Source: Acidimicrobiia bacterium (GTDB lineage: Bacteria; Actinomycetota; Acidimicrobiia; IMCC26256; PALSA-555). From it: DNA of 64,000 nt. The DNA is taken from contig JBBECS010000003.1 in NCBI GenBank assembly GCA_040881685.1, positions 23,472 through 87,471 on the forward strand. Reading direction: 5' to 3'. The notes under the pieces are model-generated. The model had not been told where the DNA came from. It worked only from the letters and a program-made list of their open reading frames with translations, and did no database searches. How positions within the stretch are numbered: position 1 is the first letter of the stretch; each line of letters opens with the position of its first letter. Positions 8,224 to 17,392 of the stretch are shown here, one piece after another. A program made the position numbers and the translations under genes.

Positions 8224-9110
8224 GGCCTCACACTCTGGTCGGCACCCTCGGCCCGGATCTGCTCGAGCTCACGCTCGAGCTCCCGCCGGATCCTTTGCGG
8301 TTGGCCCCGCCGGTCCTCGTCGGCGGCCCAACGGAAGAAGATTACGGCGATCAACAGCCACAACAGGGTCCCGGCACCGATCTTCATGATGAGGCCAGCG
8401 ACCTGCTGGTCGTGCAGCGTCGAGAGGCCCCAGAGGTGGGGCAACCCTTCGTAGAAGCGGTACAGCGGGTGCTCGCCGAACGTGAGGAACGACGCGGGGA
8501 CGGTCGGCACGATGGACTGGAGGAACAGGAATGCGGCGCGAGTCGGAGCGGCGAGTCGCGGGATCTCGGGCAGCGGGCTGAGCACCGGTATCCACACGAT
8601 CAACGACGACCCGAAGATCAACACGTGCACCGCGAAGTGCAGCGGGTGCGACGCCAGGCTCTCGTTCACGAGCGATGGCCAGTGCGTGAACACGAGCACC
8701 ACGTTGAAGACGATGAGCGCGGGGACGAACCGCGTGAGGGTGCGCACGACGCGGAAGAGCGCGCTCGGCGGCCGCAGCAGCCAGCGCGCGAGCCAGCCCG
8801 GGGTGCCGAGCAGGAGTAGCGGCGTCGCGACCATCGAGATCAAGAGGTGCTGCACCATGTGCACGCTGTACATGGAGCCTTCGGCCACGTCGTGGATCGG
8901 CCAGTCGGACGCGAGCCACACCGCGGCAATACCGAGCCCGAAGCAGATCGCCTGGAAGCGCGTCACCGGGGACTCGCCGGGTGCAGCGAAGCGAGGACCC
9001 ACGCGCTGCACGAGGAGCCAGTAGCCGCCGGCCAGAACTGCGATCAGGAGCCAGACATCAGGATGTGCGTGCCAGTCTGCGATGTTGCCCGCACCGTGCG
9101 CCATGAGCAT
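8220..9110 (-). CDS. ctaG: cytochrome c oxidase assembly factor CtaG
   Basis: Polytopic membrane protein of the CtaG (caa3-type) family, needed for copper insertion or assembly of cytochrome oxidase. About 296 residues with roughly seven hydrophobic segments and conserved HMVQHLL, HFAVHV and a DQQVAGLIMK block near the end. The C-terminal tail is charged and cytosolic. Possible starts are TTG 9113, ATG 9110 and ATG 9104; GGGAA just upstream, supplied by the end of the intercistronic repeat, supports 9110 or 9104. It lies between oxidase subunit IV and the cupredoxin gene and is translationally coupled to the latter. Confidence 0.9.
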   Translation of the reverse strand: MLMAHGAGNIADWHAHPDVWLLIAVLAGGYWLLVQRVGPRFAAPGESPVTRFQAICFGLGIAAVWLASDWPIHDVAEGSMYSVHMVQHLLISMVATPLLLLGTPGWLARWLLRPPSALFRVVRTLTRFVPALIVFNVVLVFTHWPSLVNESLASHPLHFAVHVLIFGSSLIVWIPVLSPLPEIPRLAAPTRAAFLFLQSIVPTVPASFLTFGEHPLYRFYEGLPHLWGLSTLHDQQVAGLIMKIGAGTLLWLLIAVIFFRWAADEDRRGQPQRIRRELERELEQIRAEGADQSVRP

Positions 9111-9113
9111 CAA

Positions 9114-9200
9114 TTCCCGCTCTCGGCCCTGTGGGCCGGGCCGCTCGGGCCCCGGCTCTCTGTGCCGCAGGGTACCTGCGGCACCGTCGTTCGCCTCATA
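9114..9200 (-). repeat. intercistronic structured repeat, copy 1 (subunit IV to ctaG)
   Basis: One of the two fullest copies. Read on the minus strand it has a 10-bp hairpin with 3-nt loop (arms at 9162-9171 and 9175-9184, GTGCCGCAGG with CCTGCGGCAC), a GC-rich middle, a 5-bp triloop hairpin (9125-9129 with 9133-9137, GGCCC/GGGCC), and the terminal GAGAGCGGGAA box directly before the ctaG start. It fills the gap after the subunit IV stop codon. Confidence 0.75.
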
Positions 9201-9201
9201 G

Positions 9202-9648
9202 CTAGAACACGTTAAGGGTCGCGAGCGCGATCAGATAGAGGATGATCGCGGCCACGATCCCCAGGACGAAGAAGCGCCGGAAGATCGGCAGGTCGGTACG
9301 CAGGTGCATGAACCACGCGGCCACGAGCGCGAACTTGAGGACCGCCATGCCGAGCAGGAGGACCACGATCAGCGAGTCGGGGATGTCGCCCTCGGTGTAC
9401 GAGACCGCGATCTCGAGCGCAGTGACAACGCACAGGATCACCGCGATGAGCACGTACTGGACCGGCGACGGGTGCGGCCGCACCTCGCCGGGCAGCAGCC
9501 CGGGTGCGTGCTCGGTCACACCGGCTCCCCGCTCTCGGCCCTGCGGGCCGGGCCGCTCCACTTCACCTGGGCGACCGGGTCGCTGTGGCGCGGAGTCTGG
9601 GCCGCCGTCGCTCCCCTCGGCGAGCTCAGCTGGCGTGTCGGTGCTCAT
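9202..9648 (-). CDS. cytochrome c oxidase subunit IV, prokaryotic type
   Basis: 148 residues. The C-terminal 95 residues are the prokaryotic COX4 domain: three membrane helices (about 62-82, 92-110, 120-145) with KFALVAAWFMHLRTD. The N-terminal 60 residues are low-complexity and Pro/Gly/Glu-rich; residues about 20-41, including RPGPQGRERG, are encoded by a copy of the intercistronic repeat. The ATG at 9648 overlaps the subunit III stop as ATGA, which fixes the start; an in-frame extension upstream would lie inside coxC. Confidence 0.85.
   Translation of the reverse strand: MSTDTPAELAEGSDGGPDSAPQRPGRPGEVERPGPQGRERGAGVTEHAPGLLPGEVRPHPSPVQYVLIAVILCVVTALEIAVSYTEGDIPDSLIVVLLLGMAVLKFALVAAWFMHLRTDLPIFRRFFVLGIVAAIILYLIALATLNVF
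9527..9592 (-). repeat. intercistronic structured repeat, copy 2 (inside subunit IV coding sequence)
   Basis: Carries the GGCCC/GGGCC triloop hairpin (9537-9541 with 9545-9549) and the GAGAGCGGGGA box, plus a 5' half (GGTCGCCCAGGTGAAGTGGA) shared with copy 3. It is translated in frame as the N-terminal linker of oxidase subunit IV. Confidence 0.65.
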
Positions 9649-10301
9649 CCGCCCGGGTTCCCTGGCTGCGGCACGAGGTAGATGACGGTGAAGATCACGA
9701 TCCACACGACGTCGACGAAGTGCCAGTACAGGCCGGCGATCTCGATCTTCTCGGAGTCGGGCTGCTTCAGCCGGCCCTGTGAGGCCATCCCCCACAGCGA
9801 CATGAGCCAGATGATCCCGGCGGTCACGTGCGCGCCGTGGAATCCCGTGAGGATGAAGAACGTGGACCCGAAGAGGTTGGTGTCGAGGGCGAGTCCCTCG
9901 CGGTTGAACTCGGTGAACTCGAACACCTGACCCGCGATGAACGTGGCCCCGAGCAGGGCCGTCGCGAGCAGCCAGATGCGCAGCCGCCGCTCGTCACCCC
10001 GCTGGATGGCCGCCAACGCGAGGACCATCGTGAGACTGCTCATCAGCAGGATGAACGACGTCGCCGACGTGAACGGGATGTCGAAGAGCAGCCTGGGGCC
10101 GGGCCCGACGGTGTCGCGGCCGCGGTACAGCAGGTACGTGGCGATGAAGGCGCCGAAGAACAAGCAATCCGACGCGAGGAACAGCCACATCCCGAGCTTC
10201 TTGTTGGTGACGCCGGTTGCCGTGGCGTGCGCGTCGTGCCCCGCGGACCCCCCGCGGTTCGCCGGCGCCCCGATCTCGGTCGTCTGCTCGATCGTCGCCA
10301 T
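9645..10301 (-). CDS. ctaE: cytochrome c oxidase subunit III
   Basis: 218 residues with about five membrane helices, the length of the short bacterial form that lacks the first two helices. Family features include KLGMWLFLASDCLFFGAFIA, ILTGFHGAHVTAG and the C-terminal GLYWHFVDVVWIVIFTVIYL. It is an accessory subunit that stabilises the haem-copper core. The stop overlaps subunit IV and the start lies 9 nt after the subunit I stop, so the oxidase genes form one transcription unit. Confidence 0.95.
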   Translation of the reverse strand: MATIEQTTEIGAPANRGGSAGHDAHATATGVTNKKLGMWLFLASDCLFFGAFIATYLLYRGRDTVGPGPRLLFDIPFTSATSFILLMSSLTMVLALAAIQRGDERRLRIWLLATALLGATFIAGQVFEFTEFNREGLALDTNLFGSTFFILTGFHGAHVTAGIIWLMSLWGMASQGRLKQPDSEKIEIAGLYWHFVDVVWIVIFTVIYLVPQPGNPGG

Positions 10302-10310
10302 CGTGACCCC

Positions 10311-12260
10311 TCAGTGCACCGGCTCGGGCGTGCGCCCGGTGACGGTCTCGGGCTCGGGCTCGGTGGCGGGCTCGATCGCCCACGCGTACATCCCGAAGAG
10401 CAGGACGAGGACGCCGAGGCCGAGCCAGGCGAAGCTGTGGTACACCGCGGCGTACCCGAGCGGCAGCAGCCCGAGGGCCATCACCAGCGGGTAGATCGAC
10501 GGAGACGGCATGTGGATGCCGTGGCCGTGCTTCTCCTCCGCCGGCGCCGCGTCGGCACCTCCACTCGGCAGCGGCATGAGTCGACCCTCGTCGTCCTCGG
10601 TGTACTTGTGGTGCCAGAACTCGTCCCGCGCCTCGACCTCGGGGACGTCGGCGAAGTTGTACGCGGGAGGTGGTGACGCGGTGGTCCACTCGAGCGTGCG
10701 CCCGTCCCATGGGTCGTTGCCCGCGACCGCACCGCGCTTGAACTTGATCGACACGATCACGTTGGCGAGGAAGATCAATGTGGAGACGCCGATGATGAAC
10801 GCTCCCACCGTCTCGATCTGGTTCCACACGTCCCAGCCGAGGCCCTCGTCATAGCGATACGTGCGACGGGGCATCCCGTACAGGCCGACGAAGTGCATCG
10901 GGAAGAACGTGAGGTTGAACCCGATGAGCATCGTCCAGAAGTTCCACTTCCCGAGCCGCTCGTCCAACATGCGGCCGAACACCTTCGGCAACCAGTAGTA
11001 AAAGCCGCCGAACACCGCGAGCATCAGACCGCCGAACAGCACGTAGTGGAAGTGCGCGACCACGAAGTACGTGTCGGTCTGCTGCGTGTCGGAGGGCACG
11101 ACCGAATGGAGCACTCCCGACAGACCACCGATGGTGAACATCGCGATGAACCCGAGCGCGAAGAGCATCGCCGTCGTGAGCCGAACAGCGCCGCGCCACA
11201 CCGTGGAGAGCCAGTTGAAGATCTTCACGCCGGTCGGAACCGCGATCAGCATGGTGGAGACCGCGAACGCGGAGATGGCCACCGGACTGAGCCCGGTCGC
11301 GAACATGTGGTGCGCCCACACACCCCAGCCGAGGAAGCCGATCGCGATCCCCGAGAACACCACCACGGCGTAGCCGAACAGCGGCTTGCGCGAGAACACC
11401 GGCAGGATCTCCGACACGATGCCCATGCCGGGCAAGATGAGGATGTACACCTCGGGATGGCCGAAGAGCCAGAACAGGTGTTGGTACAGCAACGGATCGC
11501 CACCAGCGGCAGGTTGGAAGAACAACGTGCCGTAGTTGCGGTCGAAGAAGACCATGATCAGCGCGACGGTGATGATCGGCATGGCGAAAAGCGTGAGGAA
11601 CGCGACGACCAGCATCATCCACACGAACACCGGCATGCGCATGAGCGTCATACCTGGCGCGCGCAGGTTCAGGATCGTCACGATGAAGTTGATCGCCGAT
11701 GTCGTCGACCCGATGCCGAGCATGATCAGGCCGATGGACCAGAAGTCGGGACCGCGGCCCGGAAGGAACCCGGCGCTGATCGGGGTGTCGGTCAAGGGCG
11801 TGTAGCCGAACCACCCGCCGTTCGGAACGCCGTTGATGCCCGGGATCCAGCTCGAATAGAGGAAGATCGCGCCGACGGCGACAACGTAGAAGCCGAACGC
11901 GTTCAGCCGCGGGAACGCGACGTCGCGAGCTCCGATCATGATCGGGACGAAGTAGTTGGCGATGCCGACCGCCATCGGCATGCCCATGAGGAACACCATC
12001 GTGGTGCCGTGCATGGTGAACAGCTCGTTGTACTGCGCGGCCGAGACGACCGTTCCGTTCGGCCCGGCGAGCTGGAGCCTGATCAGCAGCGCTTCGAGCC
12101 CACCCACGAGGAAGGAGAGCAGCGACAAGGAGCAGTACATGATTCCGATGCGCTTGTGGTCGATCGTGGTCAACCAGCTGAAGGCGCCCGTCGTCTTCGT
12201 CGGACGGCGAAGGAGGAGCGCCCTGCGCGGCGCGGTGACAGCACCCGAGACCGTGGTCAT
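10311..12260 (-). CDS. ctaD: cytochrome c oxidase subunit I, with C-terminal extension
   Basis: Catalytic haem-copper subunit of the aa3/caa3 oxidase: reduces O2 to water and pumps protons. 649 residues. Twelve-helix core with haem a ligand in LFTMHGTTM, the CuB His and cross-linked Tyr in GHPEVYILILPGMG, the CuB His pair in WAHHMF, and haem ligands in VVAHFHYVLFG. After about residue 540 comes a His-rich soluble linker and two further membrane helices (ending ...LGVLVLLFGMYAWAIEP), resembling the fused tail found in caa3-type subunit I. Between coxB and subunit III. Confidence 0.97.
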   Translation of the reverse strand: MTTVSGAVTAPRRALLLRRPTKTTGAFSWLTTIDHKRIGIMYCSLSLLSFLVGGLEALLIRLQLAGPNGTVVSAAQYNELFTMHGTTMVFLMGMPMAVGIANYFVPIMIGARDVAFPRLNAFGFYVVAVGAIFLYSSWIPGINGVPNGGWFGYTPLTDTPISAGFLPGRGPDFWSIGLIMLGIGSTTSAINFIVTILNLRAPGMTLMRMPVFVWMMLVVAFLTLFAMPIITVALIMVFFDRNYGTLFFQPAAGGDPLLYQHLFWLFGHPEVYILILPGMGIVSEILPVFSRKPLFGYAVVVFSGIAIGFLGWGVWAHHMFATGLSPVAISAFAVSTMLIAVPTGVKIFNWLSTVWRGAVRLTTAMLFALGFIAMFTIGGLSGVLHSVVPSDTQQTDTYFVVAHFHYVLFGGLMLAVFGGFYYWLPKVFGRMLDERLGKWNFWTMLIGFNLTFFPMHFVGLYGMPRRTYRYDEGLGWDVWNQIETVGAFIIGVSTLIFLANVIVSIKFKRGAVAGNDPWDGRTLEWTTASPPPAYNFADVPEVEARDEFWHHKYTEDDEGRLMPLPSGGADAAPAEEKHGHGIHMPSPSIYPLVMALGLLPLGYAAVYHSFAWLGLGVLVLLFGMYAWAIEPATEPEPETVTGRTPEPVH

Positions 12261-12273
12261 GGGTCAGCCCTCA

Positions 12274-13467
12274 TCAAGTCAACGAGAGTAGATAGTCGGC
12301 GAGGATCTCGGCTTCGCGCCGGGTCATCGTGGGGAACTTCTTGGTGTCGCCGTCGGGCGTGTTCTGCGTGAAGGAGGGCATGCCGACGCAGATGACTCCC
12401 TCCGTACCGGGTGGACCGAGACGGCACTCCTCCGACTGCATCGGGACGAGCGACGGCGCGTCGAGCAACCACTCGATGAGCTTCTCCCGAGTCAGCTCGA
12501 AATAACCGCTGGCGAACGTCGTGCGACTGGCGAGGTGCGTCAAGTTCGGCCCATACGAGCTCACACTCGAGTCGCTCGGGCTGTGGCAGTTGCTGCACGC
12601 GAACTTCGCGCCGAACAGCTCCTCCACCGCGCCGGCGTCGGCGAGCTCCACCGCCGGTCCCTCGCGCTGGCCCTCGAGCCAGGCCTCGTAGTCGGAGGGG
12701 TTCTCGGCGATCACGCGGAACCGCATGTTGGCGTGCGAGAGCCCGCAGTACTCGGCGCATTGACCCAAGAACACGCCAGGCTCGTCGGCGCGCAGCTTGA
12801 GCTGGTTCCGACGCCCGGGGACGACGTCGCGCTTGCCAGCCAGACCGGGCACCCAGAAGCTGTGCAGCACGTTGCAGCCGGGCCCGGTCGTGCCGTCCCC
12901 ACGTGCCGCGCCGCCCGGGAGCGACTCGTCGCAGGCCTCGAGGGTCATGAGCACGTCGCGGCCCGTCGGGATGTGCATCTCGTTGGCGGTGACGACGGCC
13001 TTGCCGTTGGCGTCCTTGGGATAGTCGAACTGCCACCACCACTGCTTGCCCACGGCGGTGATCTCGACCGGATTCTTGGGCTCCTCGTCGAGGCTGAAGA
13101 TCGTGCTCACGGTGGGGACAGCGACCGCGAGCAGGATCACGGCGGGGAGGATCGTCCACCCGATCTCGAGCGGCGTGCTGCCGTGGGTCTGCTTCGGGCG
13201 GACGTCCTGGCCGGGGCGCTGGCGGTAGTGCAGGGCCACGAAGATGGTCAGGCCGATGATGATCACGCCGACTACGACCGACGCGAAGAACACCGGAGTG
13301 AAGAGGTTGTCGATCTCTTCGGCGTAGCGGCCCTTCGGGCGCAGCGCGTTCTGGCGGTTGCGCGGACCGGTTTCGGTCGAGCACGCGCTCAACACCAACG
13401 CGAGGGTCGCGAGCGTCGGGATCCACCATCGCTTGTGGAGCCCCCGGCGCGTGCGCTGCAGCCTCAT
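12274..13467 (-). CDS. ctaC: cytochrome c oxidase subunit II, lipoprotein with fused cytochrome c
   Basis: 397 residues. The N-terminus has an Arg-rich start and a lipobox LSAC ending at Cys29, predicting a lipid-anchored exported protein; two membrane helices follow (around 51-72 and 90-110). The CuA site is intact (CAEYCGLSHANM). The C-terminus carries a fused class I cytochrome c: haem motif CSNCH and the axial Met in GMPSF, the caa3 arrangement. ATG 13467 is preferred over an upstream in-frame start because GGGGAAG lies immediately before it and the lipoprotein signal begins there. First gene of the oxidase operon. Confidence 0.95.
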   Translation of the reverse strand: MRLQRTRRGLHKRWWIPTLATLALVLSACSTETGPRNRQNALRPKGRYAEEIDNLFTPVFFASVVVGVIIIGLTIFVALHYRQRPGQDVRPKQTHGSTPLEIGWTILPAVILLAVAVPTVSTIFSLDEEPKNPVEITAVGKQWWWQFDYPKDANGKAVVTANEMHIPTGRDVLMTLEACDESLPGGAARGDGTTGPGCNVLHSFWVPGLAGKRDVVPGRRNQLKLRADEPGVFLGQCAEYCGLSHANMRFRVIAENPSDYEAWLEGQREGPAVELADAGAVEELFGAKFACSNCHSPSDSSVSSYGPNLTHLASRTTFASGYFELTREKLIEWLLDAPSLVPMQSEECRLGPPGTEGVICVGMPSFTQNTPDGDTKKFPTMTRREAEILADYLLSLT

Positions 13468-13560
13468 CTTCCCCGGTGTCGGTGAACCTTGGCCGAATGC
13501 GCCCGACTCCCGAGCGCGTCGGCACTCTACCGCCGCCTCCTCGCGAATCGGCAACTCACC

Positions 13561-13625
13561 TCCCGCTCTCGGCGCCGTGCGGCGGGCCGCTCCTCTCCAC
13601 CTCGGCGACCACTCGCTGCGGCGCC
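13561..13625 (-). repeat. intercistronic structured repeat, copy 3 (era to coxB)
   Basis: Shares the GGTCGCC-AGGTG-AG-GGAGCGGCC half with copy 2 and ends in GCCGAGAGCGGGA. The stem preceding the box is a CGCCG/CGGCG version. It sits in the 197-bp gap after era and about 90 bp before coxB; the coxB-proximal part of the gap (13468-13556) holds a possible TAGAGT -10 element and the GGGGAAG ribosome-binding site. No gene is seen in the gap. Confidence 0.6.
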
Positions 13626-13664
13626 CGATGCGTGCGCCGCGGCCGCTCGCTCTGGCGGCTGGCG

Positions 13665-14585
13665 TTAATAGCCGAGGCGGTCGAGGAGGTGGGGACGACG
13701 CTGCCAGTCGCGCTCCACCCGGACGGTCGTCTCCAGGTAGACCCGGGTCCCGAGGAGGGTCTCGAGCTCCCGACGGGCCGCGGTCGCCGCCTCCTTGAGG
13801 AGCGCGCCGCCGCGCCCGATCACGATCCCCTTCTGGGAATCACGCTCCACCCGCACGATTGCGTGGAGCCGCAGCACGTCGTCTGGATGGTGGCGGTCGT
13901 CACCGTCGTCATCGAGCGGCTCCACCTCGACCGTGATCGAGTGCGGGACCTCGTCGTGGGTGACCCGCAGCAGCTGCTCGCGGAGCAGCTCCGCCGCGAG
14001 GAACAGCTCGGGTTGGTCGGTGATCATGCCCTCGGGGTAGTACCGCGGCCCCTCGGGGAGTCGGGACTCCAGCTCGGCGGCGAGCACGTCGACGCCGTCG
14101 CCGGTGAGCGCCGACACCGGGACGTACGCCTCGAAGTCGCCGAGCTTCTCCGCCGCGAGCGCCAGGTGCTCGGCCACCTCAGCCTTGGGGGCCGCGTCGA
14201 CCTTGTTCACCACGAGCACCGCCGGCGTCGTGGCTTCCTGCGCGAGCTCGCTCACGAATCGATCGCCGCGCCCGATCGGCTCGGTCGCTTCGATGACGAC
14301 ACAGATCACGTCCACCTCTCCCAGCGTGGCCCTCGCGCGCTCGTTGGTTCGCTCCCCGAGCGCGGTGCGCGGACGGTGCAGGCCGGGCGTGTCGAGGAGC
14401 ACCAGCTGGTGGGCCGGAGTGTTGCGCACGCCGCGGATCGTCGTGCGGGTGGTCTGGGGTCGGGACGACGTGATCGCCACCTTTGAGCCGACCAGCTGGT
14501 TCACGAGCGTGGACTTGCCGACGTTCGGCCGTCCGACGACGGTCACGAAGCCCGACCGGAAGCCGAGGGATGGCGACGCGTTCAC
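13665..14585 (-). CDS. era: GTPase Era
   Basis: Ras-like GTPase with a C-terminal KH domain that binds the 3' end of 16S rRNA during 30S maturation. 306 residues. G1 GRPNVGKST, switch region [10 protein letters not shown]3 [10 protein letters not shown]4 NKVD and a C-terminal KH region with [23 protein letters not shown] are all present. The GTG start at 14585 overlaps the stop of the CBS-domain gene as GTGA. Its neighbours ybeY and phoH form the usual ribosome-maturation cluster. Confidence 0.96.
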   Translation of the reverse strand: MNASPSLGFRSGFVTVVGRPNVGKSTLVNQLVGSKVAITSSRPQTTRTTIRGVRNTPAHQLVLLDTPGLHRPRTALGERTNERARATLGEVDVICVVIEATEPIGRGDRFVSELAQEATTPAVLVVNKVDAAPKAEVAEHLALAAEKLGDFEAYVPVSALTGDGVDVLAAELESRLPEGPRYYPEGMITDQPELFLAAELLREQLLRVTHDEVPHSITVEVEPLDDDGDDRHHPDDVLRLHAIVRVERDSQKGIVIGRGGALLKEAATAARRELETLLGTRVYLETTVRVERDWQRRPHLLDRLGY

Positions 14586-15877
14586 GACGGTGGCGCGGCG
14601 TCGACTCGCTCCACGTCGGGCTCGGGACGCGCGGTCGGTGTGACCCGCACCGACGCGATGCGTCGGCCCTGCACCCGCTCGGTCTTGAACTCGAAGCCCT
14701 GGAATCGCACGGCCTCCCCTGGATCGGGAACACGACCCATGAGGTTCAGGACGAGGCCGCCCACCGTGTCCCACTCTCCGTCGGGCAGCTCGGTGCCGAG
14801 CTCCTCGGACAGGTCGTGGATCGGCATGCTTCCGGGCACGCGCAGCGCGCCGTCGGCGAACCGCTCGACGCCAGGCTCTTCGACGTCGTACTCGTCCGTG
14901 ATCTCACCGACGATCTCTTCGAGCAGGTCCTCCAGGGTCACGAGCCCGGCGGTCCCGCCGTGCTCGTCGACGACGATCGCCATGTGGAACTGGCGGCTCT
15001 GCATGTCCCGCAGGAGCTCCGTCAGGCGCTTCGTCTCGGGCACGAACACCGCTTGACGCAGCGACCCTCGTACCGGTTCCTTTCCTCCTCCGCTCCGAGC
15101 GCGGTGCACGAGGTCCTTCAGGTAGACGAGCCCCACGATGTTGTCCGTGGTGTCCTCGTATGCCGGGATGCGCGAGAAGCCGCCCTCGATCGCGCGCTCG
15201 ATAGCTTCTTCGACGCTCGCATCGGCCGAGATCGCGATCATGTCGGGTCTCGGCTTCATCACCTCGCGCACCACCGAGTCGCCGAACTCGAAGATCGAGT
15301 GGATGAGGCGACGTTCCTCACCTTCGATCGCCTGCTCATCCGCGGCGACGTCGGCCATCGCGCGCAGATCCTCTTCCGTCACGAACGGGCCGGCTTTGAG
15401 ACCCCGCCCGGGCAGCAACACGTTGGCGAGCCCGATGAGGCCGCGGGACAGAGACCGCATCGGAGGGAACCTGGTGAGCGCGTACAGGAACCCCGAGACG
15501 AGCAACGCGGCCCGGTCGGTGTGCTGGACCGCGTACGTCTTGGGCGCGACCTCACCAATCACGAAGAACACCACGATCTGGAGCACGAGGCCGATCGCGA
15601 CGCCCCAGGGTCCGGCTTGGCGGTCGAGCAGGATGCCGAGCAGCGAGGCGCTCGTCAGCTGCGAGACGAGCACGAGCAGCAAGACGGCATTCAGCGTCTG
15701 CTCTGGTCGCTCGAGCATCTCGGCCAGCCGCGCCGCACCCTTGCGACCTTCCTCGGCCAGCGTGATCGCACGGATGCGGTTCACCCTCACGAACGCCGTC
15801 TCGGCGATCGCGAGGAACACCGAGAACATGAACAGCACGACCACCGCGAGGAGGATCAGCCAGTCGGCGCCTGTCAT
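14582..15877 (-). CDS. CNNM/CBS/CorC-domain membrane protein (hemolysin C family)
   Basis: 431 residues: an N-terminal CNNM (DUF21) domain with about four hydrophobic segments, including the IAETAFVRVNRIR and VIGEVAPKT signatures; a CBS pair (about 210-330) with REVMKPRPDMIAI and EDLLEEIVGEITDEYD; and a C-terminal CorC/HlyC domain. Family members are implicated in Mg2+ or Co2+ transport or resistance. Overlaps ybeY (ATGA) upstream and era (GTGA) downstream. Confidence 0.93.
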   Translation of the reverse strand: MTGADWLILLAVVVLFMFSVFLAIAETAFVRVNRIRAITLAEEGRKGAARLAEMLERPEQTLNAVLLLVLVSQLTSASLLGILLDRQAGPWGVAIGLVLQIVVFFVIGEVAPKTYAVQHTDRAALLVSGFLYALTRFPPMRSLSRGLIGLANVLLPGRGLKAGPFVTEEDLRAMADVAADEQAIEGEERRLIHSIFEFGDSVVREVMKPRPDMIAISADASVEEAIERAIEGGFSRIPAYEDTTDNIVGLVYLKDLVHRARSGGGKEPVRGSLRQAVFVPETKRLTELLRDMQSRQFHMAIVVDEHGGTAGLVTLEDLLEEIVGEITDEYDVEEPGVERFADGALRVPGSMPIHDLSEELGTELPDGEWDTVGGLVLNLMGRVPDPGEAVRFQGFEFKTERVQGRRIASVRVTPTARPEPDVERVDAAPPS

Positions 15878-16416
15878 CGAGGCGAGTCTTCCCCGTCGGC
15901 GTGGTCGGTTGCCGCGAACCGGTCGAGAAGCTCGCGCTCACGGCGGCGCATCCGCTCCGCCTCGGCCGGTTCCGCGTGGTCGTAGTCCAGCAGGTGCAAC
16001 ACGCCGTGCACCACCAGGAGCTCGAGCTCTGCATCGACGGGTCGACCGTGTTGCTCGGCTTGACGCTTGGCCACCGCCGGGCACACGACGACGTCGCCGA
16101 GCATCGTCGGCAGGTCCGTGCCGTCCGGCGGTGCACCAGGCCCGCGACCGCCCTCGTCGGGCTGTCGCCCGCCGGGGGTGACTTCGTCGTCCAGCGGGAA
16201 CGCGAGCACGTCGGTGGGGCCGCGCACATCCAGGAAGCGCTCGTTGAGATCAGAGATGGCCTGTTCGTCGACGAAGATCACCGAGAGCTCGGCATCGCTC
16301 GACGAGCGTTCCTCGCGCAGCACGAGCTGAGCGAGGCGCACGAACCGGAGCACGTCGACCGGTACGTCGTCCTGTTCGTCTGCACCGAAGACCGGGGCCG
16401 CGGCAGCCGGGATCAC
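15874..16416 (-). CDS. ybeY: rRNA maturation endonuclease YbeY
   Basis: Metal-dependent RNase involved in 16S 3'-end maturation and ribosome quality control. 180 residues, slightly longer than usual because of a Gly/Pro/Asp-rich insert (about 103-127) after DVLAFPLD. The zinc-binding H3 motif is present as HGVLHLLDYDH, with Asp replacing the usual Gly. Overlaps phoH and the CBS-domain gene by 4 bp each, so the phoH-ybeY-corC-era block is coupled. Confidence 0.95.
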   Translation of the reverse strand: MIPAAAAPVFGADEQDDVPVDVLRFVRLAQLVLREERSSSDAELSVIFVDEQAISDLNERFLDVRGPTDVLAFPLDDEVTPGGRQPDEGGRGPGAPPDGTDLPTMLGDVVVCPAVAKRQAEQHGRPVDAELELLVVHGVLHLLDYDHAEPAEAERMRRRERELLDRFAATDHADGEDSPR

Positions 16417-17375
16417 GTCGGCTCGGTCGCGCGCTCGTACGCGTGGACGATGTGCTGCACGATGCGGTGGCGGACGACGTCGCCGCGGTCGAGCTCGACG
16501 AAACTCAGACCGTCGATGTCGTGGAGGATGTCACGGACCGCGAGGAGGCCCGAACGGTCGCGCCCTTCGGGGAGGTCGATCTGGGTCACGTCGCCGGTGA
16601 CGACGATGCGAGAGCCGAACCCCAGGCGGGTGAGGAACATCTTCATCTGCTCGGGCGTGGTGTTCTGCGCCTCGTCGAGGATGATGAACGAGTCATTGAG
16701 CGTGCGCCCGCGCATGAAGGCGAGAGGCGCGACCTCGATCGTGCCGCGATCCATCAGGCGCGCGACCACCTCCGGGTCCAACATGTCGTAGAGCGCGTCG
16801 TACAGCGGGCGGAGGTACGGGTCGACCTTGGCGAGCACGTCGCCCGGGAGGAACCCGAGACGCTCCCCGGCTTCCACGGCTGGACGCGTGAGGATGATGC
16901 GCCGAACTTCCTTGGCTTGGAGCGCTTGCACCCCGAGCGCGACCGCGAGGTAGCTCTTGCCCGTTCCCGCGGGCCCGATTGCAAATGTGACCGTGTTCGC
17001 CTGCACGGCGTCGACGTAGCGCTTCTGGCCTGCGGTCTTCGGGCGGATCGGCTTGCGACCCTTCAGCACCTCGGTCGCGAGCACCTCGGACGGGCGCTGA
17101 TCGGCCTTGAGCATCTCGATGGTGCGCCCGAGCCCGTCTCGGTCGAACGTCTGACCGCGCTCGAGCAGCAGCACCAGCTCCTCGAACAGCCGCCCGACGC
17201 GCTCGGCGTCGTCGGGCTCGCCCGTGACGGTGATCTCGTTGCCCCGTACGTGGATCGTCACCGGAAACGCGGCCTCGACGATCTTGAGCAACTCGTCGCG
17301 TTGGCCCAGCAGGTCCACCATGAGGTGGTTGCCAGGAACCAGGACCTTCAGCTGGGTCGACGACGGCACTGACAC
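16413..17375 (-). CDS. phoH: PhoH-like ATPase
   Basis: 320-residue cytosolic P-loop protein of the PhoH family: Walker [15 protein letters not shown], Walker [12 protein letters not shown], and the [18 protein letters not shown] block. Family members are RNA-associated ATPases of uncertain role and are regularly found beside ybeY, as here. The GTG start at 17375 gives MSVPSS; a second GTG two codons in is an alternative. The intercistronic repeat box (AAGAGCGGGGAT) lies about 20 nt upstream. Confidence 0.94.
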   Translation of the reverse strand: MSVPSSTQLKVLVPGNHLMVDLLGQRDELLKIVEAAFPVTIHVRGNEITVTGEPDDAERVGRLFEELVLLLERGQTFDRDGLGRTIEMLKADQRPSEVLATEVLKGRKPIRPKTAGQKRYVDAVQANTVTFAIGPAGTGKSYLAVALGVQALQAKEVRRIILTRPAVEAGERLGFLPGDVLAKVDPYLRPLYDALYDMLDPEVVARLMDRGTIEVAPLAFMRGRTLNDSFIILDEAQNTTPEQMKMFLTRLGFGSRIVVTGDVTQIDLPEGRDRSGLLAVRDILHDIDGLSFVELDRGDVVRHRIVQHIVHAYERATEPT

Positions 17376-17392
17376 GTCGCGCGAAGCGTAAT

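Noticed and set aside
10893-12371. Long plus-strand open frame opposite oxidase subunits I and II
   Set aside because: Extreme Glu/Arg/His composition and complete overlap with the well-supported subunit I gene; no start signal.
13468-13664. A small gene in the era-coxB gap
   Set aside because: Open frames here are continuations of neighbours; the gap is better explained by the repeat copy and the coxB promoter region.
14483-15985. Plus-strand open frame opposite the CorC-like gene
   Set aside because: Antisense shadow of a gene with clear CNNM/CBS motifs; composition is Asp/Arg/Val-rich without domain patterns.
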